Source of the DNA: Acidobacteriota bacterium
GTDB lineage: Bacteria > Acidobacteriota > Vicinamibacteria > Vicinamibacterales > CAVVIG01
DNA: 35,990 nucleotides
NCBI GenBank assembly: GCA_003222535.1
Contig: QHWJ01000226.1
Location: 1 to 35,990 of the forward strand
Reading direction: 5' to 3'
Position numbers and translations under genes: made by a program. How positions within the stretch are numbered: the first letter of the stretch is position 1; the number at the start of each line of letters is the position of its first letter. Under the pieces are notes generated by a model. It was not told where the DNA came from and made no database searches. It saw only the letters and a program-made list of their open reading frames with translations. Positions 17,152 through 24,396 of this stretch are shown here, piece after piece.

Positions 17152-18942
17152 CTATTCGAACCTGAGCGCCTCCATCGCGTCGATTTGTGTCGCGCGTCGA
17201 GCAGGCACGAAACACGGAGACCCGTGAGTGGGAGGTGCAAACGACAGCGATCGCCAGAATTCTCGCCGCGTCGCTTGGAGAGTTGTGATGGCGTGGTTCA
17301 ACCGCATGGCTGGCGGGCTGCGCGCGCTGTTCCACAGACGCAGCGCCAAGGACGAGCTCGAGAACGAGCTGCGCGCGTACCTGTATGCCGTGCGTTGAGC
17401 AGCGGTGTAGGCGGTGACACCGTAGATGCCGATCGCCGCCAGTAAGAGGCCAACGAGCCCAACGCTTCCGGCGACGGAGGCGGCGATCCGAAGCTGCACG
17501 TACACCGGACCTGTTGCGGAGTCGAGCGGCTGCGGCGTCAACATTGGGAGGTTTGGATCCATCGATCGAACCAAGTTGCGAATCGCCGACGCGATCTGCT
17601 GGTCGCCGCGAGTTCGCGCAAGGAGCGTAAAGCGGGGCGTGTACCGCTGTTGAATGGGCACGTACATCATCAAGGTTGACGGTGGGATGGCGATTATCTG
17701 CTGGCCATCGGCACGGACGTGCGTCACGCGATCGGGGGCACCTCCCGCGGCGGCGCCGGTCGGCGGTCGCAGGTCGCGAGCCACGCCGATCACCTGCAAT
17801 CGGGTCGTCGCGTCTTCGCCGCTCGGGCGCAGATCATGCCAGTCAATGATCTTGCCGATTGGATCTCGTCCCGGCCAGAAATACCGTGCCGCAGTTTCAT
17901 TCAGGATGACGACGGGCTTCGCGTCCAGCCGGTCAGCGGCGCTGAAACCGCGTCCAGCCAGAAGGGGGATCCGCAGTGTTCTGAAGTAATCGGCGTCCAC
18001 AGCGCTCCACGTGCCAATGAAATACGGATCTCCGTTCGCGGGGAAGGTGCCCGGGACGGTAACGTTGACATCTCTTCCCCCGCGGCCGGGCATAAACTCC
18101 GCTAGCGTGGCCGCTTCTACTCCGGGCATGGCCCGAGTGCGCTCGACGAGATCGCGCGCGAAGCTGGCGCCGGCCGCGGGTGGGTATCCGGCGCTGGACA
18201 GGTCAAGCGACGCGGTTTCGACCTGACGCGGATCGAAGCCGAGATCGATTGTGCTGATTCGCGTGAGCGCCTTCACAAGCAGGCCAGCGACGATCACCAG
18301 CACGATGCTAAATGCCACCTGCGCCACCACGAACGTACTGCGGGCGCGCGCCCGTCCAGAGAACCCCTGCGACTCGTCCTTCAGACCCGACACCACGTCA
18401 GCCTTCGACACGTGCACCGCCGGCGCGAGGCCCGATAGCAAGGCGGCAACGAGAGAGAGTCCGGTCGTGAACGCGATCACTCGCCCATCCAGCGGAAGCG
18501 ACACGTCGATCGGAAGCGTAAAGGCTGGCAGAGCGGAAAGGAGGAGCGATGTCATCCAGCGTGCCAACATCAGTCCAGCCGCACCTCCGAGAAGAAACAA
18601 CAGCATCGTCTCGGTGAGGAGCTGTCGAATGACCCGCGCGCGTCCCGCACCAATCGCCATTCGTACGGCAATCTCGCGACGCCGCGCGACCGCGCGCGCG
18701 AGCAGGACGCCCGCGACGTTCGCGGACGCAATGACCAGGACGACCAAAACCAGCGCCAGGAGCAGCGCGAAAAAACCAGCCGCGACAGTCGCCAGGGCCC
18801 CCGGCACGGAAGAGAGAGCCGCCACCCGCAGTCGTGCCCCGCGATCGGCCTGGGGATGCTCACGCTCGAGTTCCCGCGCGATAACGTCGAGCTCTGCCCC
18901 TGCCTGATCAATCGACGCGCCCGGCTTCAGCTGACCTCCCAT
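17152..18942 (-). pseudogene. ADOP permease 3, C-terminal part, disrupted twice
   Basis: This open frame carries the end of the first periplasmic domain (GGQLKPGASIDQAGAELDVI), the first FtsX block (ASANVAGVLLARAVARRREIAVRMAIGAG), the second TM, the second periplasmic domain (PVVILNETAARYFWPG) and the start of the last FtsX block (GIYGVTAYTAAQRTA). After that, the expected REIGIRIALGA segment and its two membrane helices are replaced by about 60 unrelated residues encoded by inverted DNA (about 17215-17390). The correct ending VPARRATQIDAMEALRFE then resumes in frame. Its 5' end is cut off from the N-terminal fragment at 18908-19450 by a deletion and frame change. Confidence 0.85.
17215..17390 (+). 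pseudogene. Inverted remnant of another PadR-ADOP gene pair
   Basis: Read on the plus strand, 17217-17288 encodes ETREWEVQTTAIARILAASL and stops. This matches the C-terminus of PadR regulators paired with ADOP genes (compare ETSEWNRIALAMARALEAS in the PadR at 19472). An ATG overlaps that stop by one base (17286-17290) and opens MAWFNRMAGGLRALFHRR, then ELENELRAYL, the typical ADOP head. Homology ends near 17390. The fragment is therefore the join of a PadR 3' end and an ADOP 5' end, in opposite orientation to the host gene, with sequence unlike either resident pair. Confidence 0.7.
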
Positions 18943-19450
18943 TCCAACGCCGGCGGGCCTCCGGCTCGTCAGACGCGACGTAGGGGTACGACGTGGTGAA
19001 GTTGTAAGGAAACGCCTTGCCCTCTTCCGCTCGGGAGATGTCGACGAGGCGGTCCGGCTGGCTCACGCCCGCTGGTGCGCGGAACAGCAGGGCATTGGCG
19101 ATGGTGAAGATCGTCGTGTTTGCGGCGATGCCGATCGCGAGTGAGAGGGTTGCCGTGACCGCAAAGACCGGATTTCGTTGAAGCAGGCGCGCTCCGTACC
19201 GCAAGTCTTTCAGCACGGTGTCCGCGAAGGCACCGGCTCGTATATCGCGAACCTGTTCCTTCACCACCTCGACTCGCCCCATTTCCAGCGTCACGACACG
19301 ACGCGCATCGTCAGGTTGCATGCCTGCGGCGATCTTTTCATCGACGACCAGAGCGAACGTGGCACGGACCTCTTCGTCGAGGTCGCGGTCAATGCGATCC
19401 CGGTGGACGAGGTTGCGCCAAAGGCTGAACACGCGATGCATCAGCGGCAT
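18908..19450 (-). pseudogene. ADOP permease 3, N-terminal fragment
   Basis: ATG 19450 starts MPLMHRVFSLWRNLVHRDRIDRD (written here only as the usual charged head), followed by MQPDDARRVVTLEMG, TM1 (AVTATLSLAIGIAANTTIFTIANALLF) and APAGVSQPDRLVDIS. After TTSYPYVASD the expected ~170-200 residues of the first periplasmic domain are absent. The frame leaves homology and stops at 18908, overlapping the start of the downstream frame by 35 bases. It lies 21 bases after the PadR gene at 19472-19804, as in other PadR-ADOP operons. Confidence 0.85.
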
Positions 19451-19471
19451 GGATGATCCCCCATATCGCGG

Positions 19472-19804
19472 CTACGACGCCTCAAGTGCCCGAGCCATCG
19501 CGAGGGCGATTCGATTCCACTCCGAGGTCTCGTCGCTCAGCCGTTTCCGACCCGCTCTGGTAAGCGCGTAGTACTTCGCACGACGATTGTTCTCGGACGG
19601 CTGCCACGTCGAGGCGAGCCAGCCGGCTTCTTCGAGGCGATGTAACGCGGGGAATAACGATCCAGGTCGAACAACGAACGTACCCCTCGTGATCTGCTCG
19701 ATTCGGCGAGAGACGCCGAGACCGTGCAGTTCGCCGGTGGCGAGCGCCTTGAGGATCAACAGGTCGAGGGTCCCTTGAAGCAATGCTGTGCCGCGTTTGG
19801 CCAT
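19472..19804 (-). CDS. PadR family transcriptional regulator
   Basis: A 110-residue winged-helix protein. LLQGTLDLLILKALATGELHG opens the DNA-binding domain (motif split at 20). PGSLFPALHRLEEAGWL is the recognition helix and wing, and RRAKYYALTRAGRKRL plus the final helix form the dimer interface. It is intact although the permease it precedes is broken, so any regulatory function may now be orphaned or directed elsewhere. Two near-identical 18-bp sequences upstream (19817-19834 and 19856-19873) are good operator candidates. ATG 19804 is the only convincing start. Confidence 0.9.
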   Translation of the reverse strand: MAKRGTALLQGTLDLLILKALATGELHGLGVSRRIEQITRGTFVVRPGSLFPALHRLEEAGWLASTWQPSENNRRAKYYALTRAGRKRLSDETSEWNRIALAMARALEAS

Positions 19805-19816
19805 CGCGTCTCTTCT

Positions 19817-19873
19817 ATCGAATGTCTATACGAGCGGGAGTTTGGATTGGTTCACATCGAAAGTCAATACGAG
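19817..19873. promoter_or_regulatory. 18-bp direct repeat upstream of the PadR gene
   Basis: ATCGAATGTCTATACGAG (19817-19834) and ATCGAAAGTCAATACGAG (19856-19873) differ at two positions and are 39 bp apart, start to start. They lie 13-69 bases upstream of the PadR ATG. Their position suits autorepression by the encoded PadR protein, which is inference. Confidence 0.5.
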
Positions 19874-19937
19874 CGAAGGTGGGAGGAAGCTGGGATCAAA
19901 GCGAGTAGCAGGAACCACCGTTTCGCTTGGACTTCAC

Positions 19938-20057
19938 TGTGAAAAGCACTTCACCGTGCTCGGCGTGGTGATGCGCGCCAAGCACCCTGGAGTGCTGTTC
20001 ACACCGAGCACCCTGGAGTGTTGTTCACACCAAGCACCCTGGAGTGCTGTTCATGCC
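19938..20057 (-). repeat. Right 26-bp repeat array, mostly inverted relative to the left array
   Basis: One unit in the same orientation as the left array occupies about 19938-19967. It is followed by three units in the opposite orientation at 19980-20005, 20006-20031 and 20032-20057, each starting RAGCACCCTGGAGTG and ending TTCACACC or close to it, plus a partial unit to 20064. Reverse-complemented, these match the left consensus with CCAGGGTG in place of CCACCGTG. The array lies between divergent genes, in contrast to the left array between convergent genes. Confidence 0.85.
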
Positions 20058-20090
20058 CAAGCACAGTCGTGGGTCGCTACAGTAGAATAG

Positions 20091-20978
20091 GTGTTTCGGC
20101 TTGTGGCCAAGCGACAGTACGGAGTGTCAACGCACCTCTATCACCATCAGCGTCTGTGCTGCGATCACCTGCTGGAGATCGCGGCGCACGGATTCGAGGT
20201 GGTCGAGATTTTCGCCACGCGGACGCACTTCGACTATCACAACCCCGCATCGGTGGCGGACCTGCAGCAGTGGCTCGCGGAAGCGGGTCTCGATCTGCGG
20301 AGCATCCACGCCCCGATCGCCGAGAGTTATGCCCGCGGGCGCTGGAGCGGGACGCTCTCCATTGCGAGCGCGGACCCCGACGAGCGCGCGCACGCGGTGG
20401 GCGAAGCCGAGCGCGCGCTGCACATCGCGCGACGGATTCCGGTCCCCGTGCTGGTGGCGCATCTCGGGCTGCCTCGATCGCAACGAGGCGAGACACAGGC
20501 CGGCGGCGACACGCGCGCGGCAGCGCGGCGCAGCATCGAAGAGCTGCAGCGGATCGCCGGGCCGCTCGGCGTGCGAATCGCCGTGGAAGTGATTCCGAAC
20601 GAGCTGTCGCGGGCCGGTTCGCTCGTGCACTTCGTCGAGGAGGACCTGGCGCTGGCCGAGGACATGGACGGCGCCGGGGTCGGCATCTGCCTCGACTTCG
20701 GCCACGCCCATCTCGACGGCGACGTTGTCGACGCGATCGAAACCGTCTCGGAGCATCTCATCGCGACCGACGTCCACGACAATCGAGGCCGCACCGACGA
20801 TCACCTGATGCCGTTCGACGGCACGATCGACTGGGCGGCGGCGCTGACGGCCGTGCAGAAGGTCGGATTCGAGGGTCCGCTCGTGCTGGAGATCGTCGGG
20901 CAGGGATCAGCGAAAGAGACGCTGGCGCGCGCGAAACAGACACGGCAGCGGATGGAACGTTTGATGGCTGATGGCTGA
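20091..20978 (+). CDS. Sugar phosphate isomerase/epimerase (TIM barrel)
   Basis: A 295-residue xylose-isomerase-like TIM barrel (AP endonuclease family 2 fold). Family strands are clear: YGVSTHLYHHQRL, FEVVEIFATRTHFDYH, LDLRSIHAPIAESY, VLVAHLG, IAVEVIPNE, GICLDFGHAHLDGD, ATDVHDNRGRTDDHLMPFDG and LVLEIVG. The Glu in VEVIPNE, Asp/His in LDFGHAH, His in DVHDN and final Glu in LEIVG are the usual metal ligands. The start is uncertain: GTG 20091, 20103 or 20124. TAGAAT at 20083-20088 argues for a very short leader or none. The stop codon falls inside the TGATGGC repeat, so the last residues (MADG) are repeat-derived. The substrate is unknown. Confidence 0.85.
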   Translation: MFRLVAKRQYGVSTHLYHHQRLCCDHLLEIAAHGFEVVEIFATRTHFDYHNPASVADLQQWLAEAGLDLRSIHAPIAESYARGRWSGTLSIASADPDERAHAVGEAERALHIARRIPVPVLVAHLGLPRSQRGETQAGGDTRAAARRSIEELQRIAGPLGVRIAVEVIPNELSRAGSLVHFVEEDLALAEDMDGAGVGICLDFGHAHLDGDVVDAIETVSEHLIATDVHDNRGRTDDHLMPFDGTIDWAAALTAVQKVGFEGPLVLEIVGQGSAKETLARAKQTRQRMERLMADG

Positions 20979-21017
20979 TGGCTGATGGCTGATGGCTGAT
21001 GGCTCAGGGCTGATGGC
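20962..21017 (+). repeat. TGATGGC heptamer array before asnS
   Basis: Eight consecutive 7-bp units: six exact TGATGGC, one TCAGGGC, then TGATGGC. It supplies the stop codon of the isomerase gene and ends eight bases before the asnS ATG. No Shine-Dalgarno stronger than GAGGGT (21019-21024) lies between. Confidence 0.85.
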
Positions 21018-21025
21018 CGAGGGTA

Positions 21026-22321
21026 ATGGCTCACGTTTACATTGAAGACATCGGCGCGCACGAAGGCGAGGACGTCACCATCAAAGGGTGGCTCCACAAC
21101 CGGCGCTCGAGCGGCAAGATCCATTTCCTGATCCTCCGAGACGGCAGCGGTTTCATCCAGGCCGTGATGTCGAAGGCAGCGGTAGGCGAGGAGATCTTCA
21201 AGGCGGCCGACCATCTGTCGCAGGAAACGTCCGTCGTCGTCACCGGCACGGCCCGCGCCGACAAGCGGGCGCCGAGCGGATACGAGATCGACGTCAACAG
21301 CCTCGAGGTCGTCGGCGAGTCGCGCGATTACCCCATCACGCCGAAAGAGCACGGTGTCGACTTTCTGCTCGATCGCCGGCATTTGTGGATTCGAAGCGAG
21401 CGGCAGCAGGCGATCCTCCGGATCCGTCACGAGATCATCAACGCCGTCCGCGACTTCTTCAACAATCGCGGGTTCATCCTCGCCGACACCCCGATCTTCA
21501 CGCCCGCGGCCTGCGAGGGTACGACCACGTTGTTTCCGGCGCAGTATTTCGAGGACCAGACCGCGTATCTGACGCAAAGCGGCCAGCTCTACAACGAAGC
21601 GGACGCGATGGCGCTCGGCCGCGTGTACTGTTTCGGCCCGACGTTCCGCGCCGAGAAGTCGAAGACGCGGCGTCACCTCACTGAATTCTGGATGGTCGAG
21701 CCGGAAGTGGCGTACGCCGACCTGAACGACGTGATGGCCCTCGCCGAAGACCTCGTCGTCTCCGTCGTGGGCCGCGTTCTCGACAAGCGCCGCCGCGAGC
21801 TGACGATCATCGAGCGAGACGCCTCGAAGCTCGAGGCCATTCAGAAACCGTTCCCGCGCATCTCGTACGACGATGCGGTGAAGGCGCTGCAGGCGAAGGG
21901 GCTCCCGATCGAGTGGGGCGGCGATTTCGGCGGACCGGACGAAACGACTCTGTCGGAAGAGTACGACAGGCCCGTCCTGGTGCACCGGTATCCCTCGGCG
22001 ATCAAGGCGTTCTACATGAAGCCGGATCCCGACCGCGCGGAGCTCGCCCTCGGCGCCGACATGCTTGCGCCCGAAGGGTACGGCGAGATTATCGGCGGCG
22101 GCGAGCGCCTCGCGGATCTCGATCTGCTGCTGCAGCGCATCAAGGAGCACAACCTCCCGCAGGAGGCGTTCGAGTGGTACCTCGACCTGCGCCGCTACGG
22201 CACGGTGCCACACGGCGGCTTCGGCATGGGCATCGAGCGCGTGGTGTCCTGGATCTGCAAGCTCGACCACGTCCGGGAAACGATTCCGTATCCTCGCATG
22301 CTTTATCGGTTATATCCGTAG
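21026..22321 (+). CDS. asnS: Asparaginyl-tRNA synthetase
   Basis: A 431-residue cytosolic class II synthetase that charges tRNA-Asn. Residues 1-105 form the OB-fold anticodon domain ([20 protein letters not shown]). The catalytic core carries motif 2 as [19 protein letters not shown] and motif 3 as [11 protein letters not shown]. The [14 protein letters not shown] form separates AsnRS from AspRS, which has FRDE..RADRQPEF. The presence of a dedicated AsnRS implies that Asn-tRNA need not be formed by transamidation. The gene follows a heptamer repeat array and is separated from rimO by a repeat hairpin; the three genes may be cotranscribed. Confidence 0.94.
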   Translation: MAHVYIEDIGAHEGEDVTIKGWLHNRRSSGKIHFLILRDGSGFIQAVMSKAAVGEEIFKAADHLSQETSVVVTGTARADKRAPSGYEIDVNSLEVVGESRDYPITPKEHGVDFLLDRRHLWIRSERQQAILRIRHEIINAVRDFFNNRGFILADTPIFTPAACEGTTTLFPAQYFEDQTAYLTQSGQLYNEADAMALGRVYCFGPTFRAEKSKTRRHLTEFWMVEPEVAYADLNDVMALAEDLVVSVVGRVLDKRRRELTIIERDASKLEAIQKPFPRISYDDAVKALQAKGLPIEWGGDFGGPDETTLSEEYDRPVLVHRYPSAIKAFYMKPDPDRAELALGADMLAPEGYGEIIGGGERLADLDLLLQRIKEHNLPQEAFEWYLDLRRYGTVPHGGFGMGIERVVSWICKLDHVRETIPYPRMLYRLYP

Positions 22322-22380
22322 GGGACATGGGGACATGGGGACTCGTTGCCCCAGTCCCCAGCCCCCAGCCCCCAGTCCCC
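22321..22380. repeat. Inverted pair of GGGGACA and CCCCAGT arrays forming a long hairpin
   Basis: The left arm has three GGGGACW units of period 8 (22321-22343). The right arm has four perfect heptamers (CCCCAGT, CCCCAGC, CCCCAGC, CCCCAGT) and a final CCCC at 22349-22380. The arms can pair (GGGGACT with AGTCCCC) over a short loop. The first base is the last base of the asnS stop. CCCCAGT is the STRR1 heptamer described from filamentous cyanobacteria. The hairpin lacks a U tract, so it is not a standard terminator. Confidence 0.8.
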
Positions 22381-22390
22381 TCGAGGTTCT

Positions 22391-23794
22391 ATGAAGGTAG
22401 GTCTGATCTCTCTCGGGTGTCCGAAAAATCTGGTCGATTCCGAGGTGATGCTGGGGCTCGCGCGGCAGGCGGGGCACGAGCTCACGCAGGATGCGGCGAG
22501 CGCCGACGTTCTCGTCGTGAACACGTGCGCGTTCATCGACTCGGCGAAGCAGGAGTCCATCGACACGATCCTCGAGATGGCGCAGCACAAGAAGGGCGGC
22601 GCCTGCCGCCGGCTGATCGTCACCGGCTGCATGGCGGAGCGTTATCGCGACGAGTTGAAGAAGGAAATCCCGGAGATCGACGCGGTTCTCGGCACTGGCG
22701 AAGTCCCCGCCATCGTCAGCGCGATCGCCGGCATGGCGTCGGCGAGGACCGCGCCGCTCGCGTTCTACCCCACTCGTGATTCGACAAGCTCACCACGAGC
22801 GGACACGCTCGCCGTGAGCCCGTCGAGGGGCGAGCTCCCGACCTACATTTACGACGCCGACACACCGCGCCTGACGGCGACGCCGAAGCACTACGCGTAC
22901 GTGAAGATCGCGGAAGGCTGCGACTACAAGTGCGCGTTCTGCATCATCCCGACGCTGCGCGGGCACTACCGGAGCCGCCCGCGCGACTCGATCGTCCGCG
23001 AAGCGCGCGCGCTCGCCGCGCGCGGCGTGAAGGAACTGCTCCTCATCTCGCAGGACACGACGTTCTACGGCGTCGACCGCCAGGCGCGCGGCGCACTCGC
23101 GCGTCTGCTTCGTGAGCTGAACGCCGTCGACGGCATCGAGTGGATCCGGCTGCTCTATCTGTATCCGACGACGATTGACGAGGACACGCTGGCGGCGATG
23201 GCGGAGTGCGAGAAGATCTGCAAGTACATCGACCTGCCGCTGCAGCACGCGTCGAATGCCGTGCTCAAGCGCATGAAGCGCCCGGGCAGCCACCAGTCCT
23301 ACGACCGCCTGCTCTCGCGGATTCGCGCGCGCGTTCCGGACGTCGCCCTTCGCACGACGTTCATCGTCGGTTTCCCGGGCGAGACCGACGCCGACGTCGA
23401 CGGGTTGTGCGCGTTTGTCGGCGACCACGCGTTCGACCACGTCGGCGTGTTCACCTACTCGCACGAGGAAGGCACGCCGGCCTATCAGCTGGCAGACGAC
23501 GTCCCCGCGAGGACCAAGGGCGCGCGGCGGGCCCGGGTCATGGGGCTGCAGAAGCGGCTGGTGCAGACGCGCCAGCGGGGGCGGATCGGCCAGCGCGCAC
23601 GGGTCCTGGTCGATGGGCCCTCGGCCGACCACGATCTGGTGCTGAAAGCCCGGCTCGCGACCCAGGCGCCGGACATCGATGCGTCTGTGTTTCTGACCGA
23701 GTGCGACCCTTCGAGGGTTCACGCCGGCGATTTTGTCGAGGTCGACATCGTCGGAGCGCGCGAATACGACCTGATCGGTCGGCCCGTGCTATAA
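22391..23794 (+). CDS. rimO: Ribosomal protein S12 methylthiotransferase RimO
   Basis: A 467-residue radical-SAM enzyme that adds a methylthio group to an aspartate of ribosomal protein S12. ATG 22391 gives the family start KVGLISLGCPKNLVDSE. The N-terminal UPF0004 domain has its three cluster cysteines (Cys10, Cys46, Cys80). The radical-SAM motif is CDYKCAFC (Cys177, Cys181, Cys184), followed by IIPTLRGHYRSR, and a TRAM domain ends the protein. Residues 130-147 are encoded by a REP-like palindrome and are absent from typical RimO, lengthening the linker between the domains without disrupting the frame. The promoter of the rimP operon overlaps the stop codon. Confidence 0.93.
   Translation: MKVGLISLGCPKNLVDSEVMLGLARQAGHELTQDAASADVLVVNTCAFIDSAKQESIDTILEMAQHKKGGACRRLIVTGCMAERYRDELKKEIPEIDAVLGTGEVPAIVSAIAGMASARTAPLAFYPTRDSTSSPRADTLAVSPSRGELPTYIYDADTPRLTATPKHYAYVKIAEGCDYKCAFCIIPTLRGHYRSRPRDSIVREARALAARGVKELLLISQDTTFYGVDRQARGALARLLRELNAVDGIEWIRLLYLYPTTIDEDTLAAMAECEKICKYIDLPLQHASNAVLKRMKRPGSHQSYDRLLSRIRARVPDVALRTTFIVGFPGETDADVDGLCAFVGDHAFDHVGVFTYSHEEGTPAYQLADDVPARTKGARRARVMGLQKRLVQTRQRGRIGQRARVLVDGPSADHDLVLKARLATQAPDIDASVFLTECDPSRVHAGDFVEVDIVGAREYDLIGRPVL
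22780..22829. repeat. REP-like palindrome inserted in frame within rimO
   Basis: The left arm TTCGACAAGCTCACCACGAG (22780-22799) and right arm CTCGCCGTGAGCCCGTCGAG (22808-22827) are inverted repeats matching at 15 of 20 positions around an eight-base loop. The TTCGACnnGCTCA core is shared with elements at 26284, 26392 and 35603. Confidence 0.75.
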
Positions 23795-23795
23795 T
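23790..23795 (+). promoter_or_regulatory. -10 box of the rimP operon
   Basis: TATAAT overlaps the rimO stop codon (TAA at 23792-23794). The predicted start near 23802 gives a leader of about 70 bases that contains the terminator hairpin at 23825-23848. The -35 region is weak. Confidence 0.5.
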
Positions 23796-23824
23796 TTTCG
23801 ATTTGAAGACTGGCTGTAGGGCCT

Positions 23825-23848
23825 AGTGGGCGAGTGCCCACTTTTTTT
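23825..23848 (+). terminator. Intrinsic terminator, possible attenuator before rimP
   Basis: A perfect 7-bp stem AGTGGGC/GCCCACT with a GAGT loop is followed by seven T residues. It ends 23 bases before the rimP ATG and lies downstream of a candidate promoter. It may act as an attenuator of the rimP-nusA-infB operon as well as a terminator for rimO transcripts. Confidence 0.8.
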
Positions 23849-23871
23849 GTTTACAGACCTGAATCTGGTCA

Positions 23872-24360
23872 ATGCGAGGCGAGGCGTCTGTTGTTGAGCA
23901 GGTCCGGAGCGTAGCGACCCGCGTGGCGGCCGGCTACGGGCTGGAGATCTTCGACGTCCAGTTCCGGCGCGAGGCGCCCGGCATGATCCTGCGCGTGCAG
24001 ATCGACCGCCCCGGGCCCGCCGCGAGCGCGGAGGAAAGCGTCAGCGTCGAAGATTGTGCCAGGGTCAGCCGTGACCTGAGCGCCGTCCTCGATGTCGAGG
24101 ACGTCGTGCCGACCGCCTACACGCTGGAAGTATCGTCGCCCGGGCTGGATCGACCGCTGCGCCGGCCCGACGACTACCGCCGCTTCGCGGGCCGTCGCGC
24201 CAAGGTGGTGATGCGCGAGCGGGTGGACGGTCAGGGGTTTTTCAAGGGGCGGCTCGGCGGCGTGGACGGCGCGGAGGTGGTTATCGACGCCGACGATGGA
24301 CGGACGCACCGGGTGCCGCTGAATCTGATTGCACGCGCGAACCTGGAAGTGGAGTTCTAG
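23872..24360 (+). CDS. rimP: Ribosome maturation factor RimP
   Basis: A 162-residue cytosolic assembly factor for the 30S subunit. Family landmarks are GLEIFDVQFRRE, LRVQIDRPG, the DCARVSRDLSAVLDVED helix and YTLEVSSPGLDRPLRRPDDY, ending in a C-terminal SH3-like domain (FFKGRLGGVDGAEVVID). It starts the conserved operon rimP-nusA-infB. The 37 bases to nusA contain no terminator. Expression is probably limited by the hairpin just upstream; NusA, encoded next, is a plausible modulator of that hairpin. Confidence 0.93.
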   Translation: MRGEASVVEQVRSVATRVAAGYGLEIFDVQFRREAPGMILRVQIDRPGPAASAEESVSVEDCARVSRDLSAVLDVEDVVPTAYTLEVSSPGLDRPLRRPDDYRRFAGRRAKVVMRERVDGQGFFKGRLGGVDGAEVVIDADDGRTHRVPLNLIARANLEVEF

Positions 24361-24396
24361 CTGAACGCCGCGAGCCGACAGCTGAAAACAGAAGAC

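Noticed and set aside
17078-17335. Independent small gene on the minus strand in the PadR-ADOP 3 gap
   Set aside because: It overlaps the ADOP 3 tail and inverted remnant and has no coherent protein features.
11000-20064. Prophage or insertion sequence
   Set aside because: No integrase, transposase or structural genes were found; only regulators, permeases and repeats.
20018-20971. Alternative long frame overlapping the sugar isomerase gene
   Set aside because: Arg-rich shadow frame with no domain; the 20091 frame carries the full TIM-barrel motif series.
22321-22380. Rho-independent terminator after asnS
   Set aside because: A strong hairpin exists but no U tract follows, and its arms are tandem heptamer arrays.
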